NCBI RefSeq assembly: GCF_000373625.1
Contig: NZ_KB891994.1
Span: 1 to 64,000 of the forward strand
Reading direction: 5' to 3'
DNA: 64,000 nt
Origin: Streptomyces sp. LaPpAH-108
Lineage (GTDB): Bacteria > Actinomycetota > Actinomycetes > Streptomycetales > Streptomycetaceae
Made by a program: the position numbers and the translations under genes. This document shows positions 61,251 to 64,000 of the stretch, in pieces. Each line of letters starts with the position of its first letter. Position 1 is the first letter of the stretch. The notes beneath the pieces were generated by a model. The model worked only from the letters and a program-made list of their open reading frames with translations, was not told the origin of the DNA and searched no databases.

Positions 61251-62720
61251 CTACTTCGCCAGTTCCACCGGCTCCTTCGCCGCGTTCCGGGCGACCCGCC
61301 CCCGCACCCCGTACCAGCCCGCGACCAGCAGCACCGCGATGACCGGGATGAGCAGCAGGGTCTTGCGGCCCACGTCCGGGTCGTTCCACATCATGCCGAG
61401 GCAGACCAGCAGGAAGACGATCGTGGCGATCTCGGTGACCGGGCTGAACTTCAGCTGGAAGTGCGGCCGGGTGACCTGGCCCGCGCGGGCCCGGCGGACG
61501 AAGATCATGTGGCAGATCATGATGATCACCCAGGTGCTGATGATGCCGAGCGAGGCGACGTTCAGCACGATCTCGAAGGCCTGGCTGGGCACGAGGTAGT
61601 TCAGACCGACACCGAGCACGCAGACCGCGCAGGTCAGCAGGATGCCGCCGTAGGGCACCTGGCTGCGGTTCATCCGGGCGGTGAACTTCGGCGCGGAACC
61701 AGCGGACGCCATGGAGCGCAGGATGCGGCCGGTGGAGTACAGACCGGAGTTCAGCGAGGACATGGCGGCGGTCAGCACGACCAGGTTCATCACGTCACCG
61801 GCCGCCGGGATGCCGATCTTGGACAGCACCGTGACGAACGGACTCTGGTCCGCGGAGTACACCGAGCCGGGCAGCAGCAGCGCGAGCAGCACGACCGAGC
61901 CGACGTAGAACAGGCCCACGCGCCACATGATCGAGTTCACCGCGCGCGGGACGACCTTCTCGGGCCGCTCGGTCTCACCGGCGGCGACGCCGACCAGTTC
62001 GAGCGCGGCGTACGCGAAGATCACGCCCTGCATGACGAGGACGACGGGCATCATGCCGTGCGGGAAGATGCCGCCGTGGTCGGTGATGACGCTCAGGCCG
62101 GGCTGGTGGCCGCCCACGTCGTGCTGGGTGGCCAGCAGGAAGATGCCGACGAACATGAAGCCGACCAGCGTCGCGACCTTGATGATCGCGAACCAGAACT
62201 CCATCTCGCCGAAGATCTTCACCGAGATCAGGTTCACGGCGAGCACCACCGCGAGGGCGATCAGCGCCAGCACCCACTGCGGGACCGGCGTGAACATGCT
62301 CCAGTAGTGCGTGTAGAGCGCGATCGCGGTGATGTCCGCGATGCCGGTGGTCGACCAGTTCAGGAAGTACATCCACCCGGCGACGTAGGCGCCCTTCTCC
62401 CCGAGGAATTCGCGCGCGTACGACACGAAGGAGCCCGAGGAGGGGCGGTACAGGACCAGCTCGCCGAGCGCCCGGACGACGAAGAAGGCGAACACGCCGC
62501 AGACCAGGTAGGCGATCGCGAGCGCGGGGCCCGCGTTGTGCAGACGGCCACCGGCGCCCAGGAACAGGCCGGTGCCGATGGCACCGCCGATGGCGATCAT
62601 GTTGACGTGACGGGCCTTGAGGTCCTTGCTGTATCCGGCGTCGCCCGCGTCCGCGGGCGTCTGGGACGCCTGGGCCGCCTGTACGGCGGCCGGTGCCGAT
62701 TCCACGGCTTCCTTGCTCAC
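61251..62720 (-). CDS. Amino acid permease (AAT family, GabP/AnsP-like)
   Basis: 489 residues, about twelve membrane helices. The first helix has MIAIGGAIGTGLFLGAGG, the hallmark APC/AAT motif, followed by RALGELVLYRPSSGSFVSYAREF. The SIM(W)RVGLFYVGSV and GRILRSMA segments are also typical. It is a proton-coupled importer of an amino acid such as GABA, asparagine or an aromatic residue; specificity cannot be read by eye. The GTG at 62720 is preferred over an ATG at 62774, which would add 18 charged residues. Divergent from the MerR gene, which may control it. Confidence 0.92.
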   Translation of the reverse strand: MSKEAVESAPAAVQAAQASQTPADAGDAGYSKDLKARHVNMIAIGGAIGTGLFLGAGGRLHNAGPALAIAYLVCGVFAFFVVRALGELVLYRPSSGSFVSYAREFLGEKGAYVAGWMYFLNWSTTGIADITAIALYTHYWSMFTPVPQWVLALIALAVVLAVNLISVKIFGEMEFWFAIIKVATLVGFMFVGIFLLATQHDVGGHQPGLSVITDHGGIFPHGMMPVVLVMQGVIFAYAALELVGVAAGETERPEKVVPRAVNSIMWRVGLFYVGSVVLLALLLPGSVYSADQSPFVTVLSKIGIPAAGDVMNLVVLTAAMSSLNSGLYSTGRILRSMASAGSAPKFTARMNRSQVPYGGILLTCAVCVLGVGLNYLVPSQAFEIVLNVASLGIISTWVIIMICHMIFVRRARAGQVTRPHFQLKFSPVTEIATIVFLLVCLGMMWNDPDVGRKTLLLIPVIAVLLVAGWYGVRGRVARNAAKEPVELAK

Positions 62721-62929
62721 GGGTCGTTCCACTCTCTGGTGCGCCCGGACCTCGTGGGCCCGGGGTCCTGACAATTCGGCCCGCCCCGCCTCGGTGTTCG
62801 CGGTTCAGACCAAGGGAGCAGCTTCCCAGAGAGATCACCCGTAATGCGGTGGTCCACGTCACAGAGCGGTACTTCTCACACATCCTCCCCTGCTTTCACA
62901 GCACCGGTACGGCGGCGATACTGCTGCGC

Positions 62930-63718
62930 ATGACGAGCGAGGACGGCGCGCAGGACGACCGCGGCCACCGAGGACTGCCGCGCGGGACGACCGAGGCCGA
63001 GGAGCCCGCCCTCACCATCGACGAGCTGGCCGCGCGGTCCGGCGTCAGCGTGCGCACGGTCCGCTTCTACGGCACCCGGGGACTGCTCCCGCCCCCGGTG
63101 ATAGGCCCGCGCCGGGTGGGCCGCTACGGCCGCGCGCACCTGGCCCGGCTCGCGCTGATCGAGGAACTTCAGCTCCAGGGGCTGACACTGGCCGGGATCG
63201 AGCGGTATCTGGAGCGGCTTCCGGCCGACCTCTCCGACCAGGACCTCGCCGTGCACCGCGCGGTGGTCTCCTCCTGGGCGCCCGAGGCGGTGGAGACGCT
63301 TTCGCGCGCGGACCTGGAGCGCCGGGCCGGACGCCCGCTGGACGACGACGCCCTACGACGCCTCGCCGCAATGGACGTCCTCACCCCCGACGGCGACGGC
63401 TGGCGCGTGGACGCCGGTCTGCTGCGCCTCGGCGTACGCCTCCTGGACGTCCCCCTCTCCCAGGAGGTCATCCTCGCCGCCCGCACCGCCCTCCTCGACC
63501 ACTCCCGCGCCGCCGCCCGCGAACTCTCCGACCTGCTGCGCGGCGCGGTGACGGAACGGGACGCCCGCGACGTCCGCTCCCTGTCGGCCCACATGCAGCC
63601 GCTGGTGGTACAGGCCCTGCTGACCACGTTCCAGCGGTCACTGAAGCGGGAGGTACGGCAGTGGCTGGCGGGGACGGAGACGGAGGACGGGGAGTCGTCT
63701 CTGGAGAACACGGACTAG
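62930..63718 (+). CDS. MerR-family transcriptional regulator
   Basis: 262 residues. The HTH (about 27-95) reads LTIDELAARSGVSVRTVRFY then GRAHLARLALIEELQ. A long helical C-terminal region (about 130-255) lacks a Cys-rich metal site, so it probably senses an organic ligand or protein. The ATG at 62930 is the first Met after the divergent promoter region; ribosome signals are weak. It is followed 69 bp later by an MFS transporter gene, and divergent from the amino acid permease gene. Control of one of these transporters is likely. Confidence 0.88.
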   Translation: MTSEDGAQDDRGHRGLPRGTTEAEEPALTIDELAARSGVSVRTVRFYGTRGLLPPPVIGPRRVGRYGRAHLARLALIEELQLQGLTLAGIERYLERLPADLSDQDLAVHRAVVSSWAPEAVETLSRADLERRAGRPLDDDALRRLAAMDVLTPDGDGWRVDAGLLRLGVRLLDVPLSQEVILAARTALLDHSRAAARELSDLLRGAVTERDARDVRSLSAHMQPLVVQALLTTFQRSLKREVRQWLAGTETEDGESSLENTD

Positions 63719-63787
63719 GAATCCGCGAGGAGTGCGTGAGACGGCCGCCGCTGACGAACCGGCCGCAGCGGAGACGGGGGGGCTCTG

Positions 63788-64000
63788 GTGAGAAAACGCC
63801 GCAGTCTGTCGCTGTTCTGGGCGGGATACGCCGCCTCCCAGATCGGGACCTCGGCATGGCGGCTCGCCCTGCCCTGGGTCACCTTGGTGCGGACCGACAG
63901 CGTGTGGTCCTTGGTGGCCGTGTCCGCGGCGACCATCGTCCCGGAACTTATCTTCGGTCCCCTGGGCGGAACCCTGGCCGACCGGCTGCCGCGGCTGCCC
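63788..64000 (+). CDS. MFS transporter, N-terminal fragment (runs off the window)
   Basis: 71 codons are visible from a GTG at 63788 to the window edge, all open. The start is LSLFWAGYAASQIGTSAWRL, then a second helix SVWSLVAVSAATIVPELIF and the loop GPLGGTLADRLPR, the MFS motif A position between helices 2 and 3. Such MFS_3-type proteins are drug or metabolite exporters. Downstream of the MerR gene on the same strand. The substrate is unknown. Confidence 0.85.
   Translation, partial: MRKRRSLSLFWAGYAASQIGTSAWRLALPWVTLVRTDSVWSLVAVSAATIVPELIFGPLGGTLADRLPRLP

Noticed and set aside
1..64000. tRNA or rRNA genes, CRISPR arrays, transposases or phage genes
   Set aside because: None was recognised. 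The repeats present are short tandem units without spacers, and the coding regions give no integrase or transposase motifs.

Overview
The window is high-GC actinobacterial DNA, almost certainly a Streptomyces chromosome. The evidence is very strong third-position G/C, frequent GTG and TTG starts behind GGAGG-type ribosome binding sites, a conservon-type sensor kinase, a DasR-like site in front of a GH19 chitinase, a complete streptomycete-type hopanoid operon, and many small lineage-typical proteins. I see no rRNA, tRNA, CRISPR array, insertion sequence or prophage. About 50 protein genes are supported. Two reading frames run off the window ends: a sensor kinase on the left and an MFS transporter on the right.

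Layout. 1-2326: 3'-open CvnA-like kinase with a His/Met-rich tandem-repeat tail. 2661-8318: a catabolic cluster (intradiol dioxygenase, citryl-CoA-lyase-like enzyme, class III CoA transferase, IclR regulator and a divergent amidohydrolase) whose promoters share a TGTCCG-type operator. 8424-18430: single genes, including a polytopic membrane protein, an orphan barstar-like protein, a GH19 chitinase, an unrecognised 742-residue membrane-anchored protein, an MBL-fold hydrolase, an amino acid dehydrogenase, an SGNH hydrolase and a tyrosine phosphatase. 18519-19316: an XRE-cupin regulator coupled to a 40-residue membrane protein, with two operator palindromes.

19349-32248 is the hopanoid operon, transcribed leftwards: hpnC-hpnD-hpnE-polyprenyl synthase-shc-hpnG-hpnH-ispG-dxs-hpnO. 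It holds two MEP-pathway genes, so one transcript covers steps from C5 precursor supply through squalene to hopene and aminobacteriohopanetriol. A short leader ORF overlaps the hpnC start. 32547-39605 is a tightly overlapping seven-gene set: DUF5941/CDP-alcohol transferase, cytidylyltransferase-like enzyme, glycerol-1-phosphate dehydrogenase, second CDP-alcohol transferase, GT2 glycosyltransferase and a TagGH-like ABC exporter. I read it as an uncharacterised envelope glycopolymer or lipid pathway, and it is the best candidate here for an undescribed system.

39922-49574 holds a GalE-like epimerase, a CDF metal transporter, type I IPP isomerase, an anti-sigma-like ATPase, an enoyl-CoA hydratase, an LPFR-motif small protein, Tex and an ABC-F ATPase. 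49621-54262 holds two MOSC proteins around a divergent O-methyltransferase / HxlR-peroxiredoxin fusion pair that shares a perfect 14-bp inverted repeat. 54199-64000 holds secreted S15 and M1 peptidases, a frameshifted PIMT-like methyltransferase, a HAD hydrolase, a PfkB kinase overlapping a macro-domain gene with an apparent internal deletion, an amino acid permease, a MerR regulator and the start of an MFS transporter.

Start codons were chosen from ribosome binding sites, overlaps and family N-termini. Everything here was read by eye; no database search was run.
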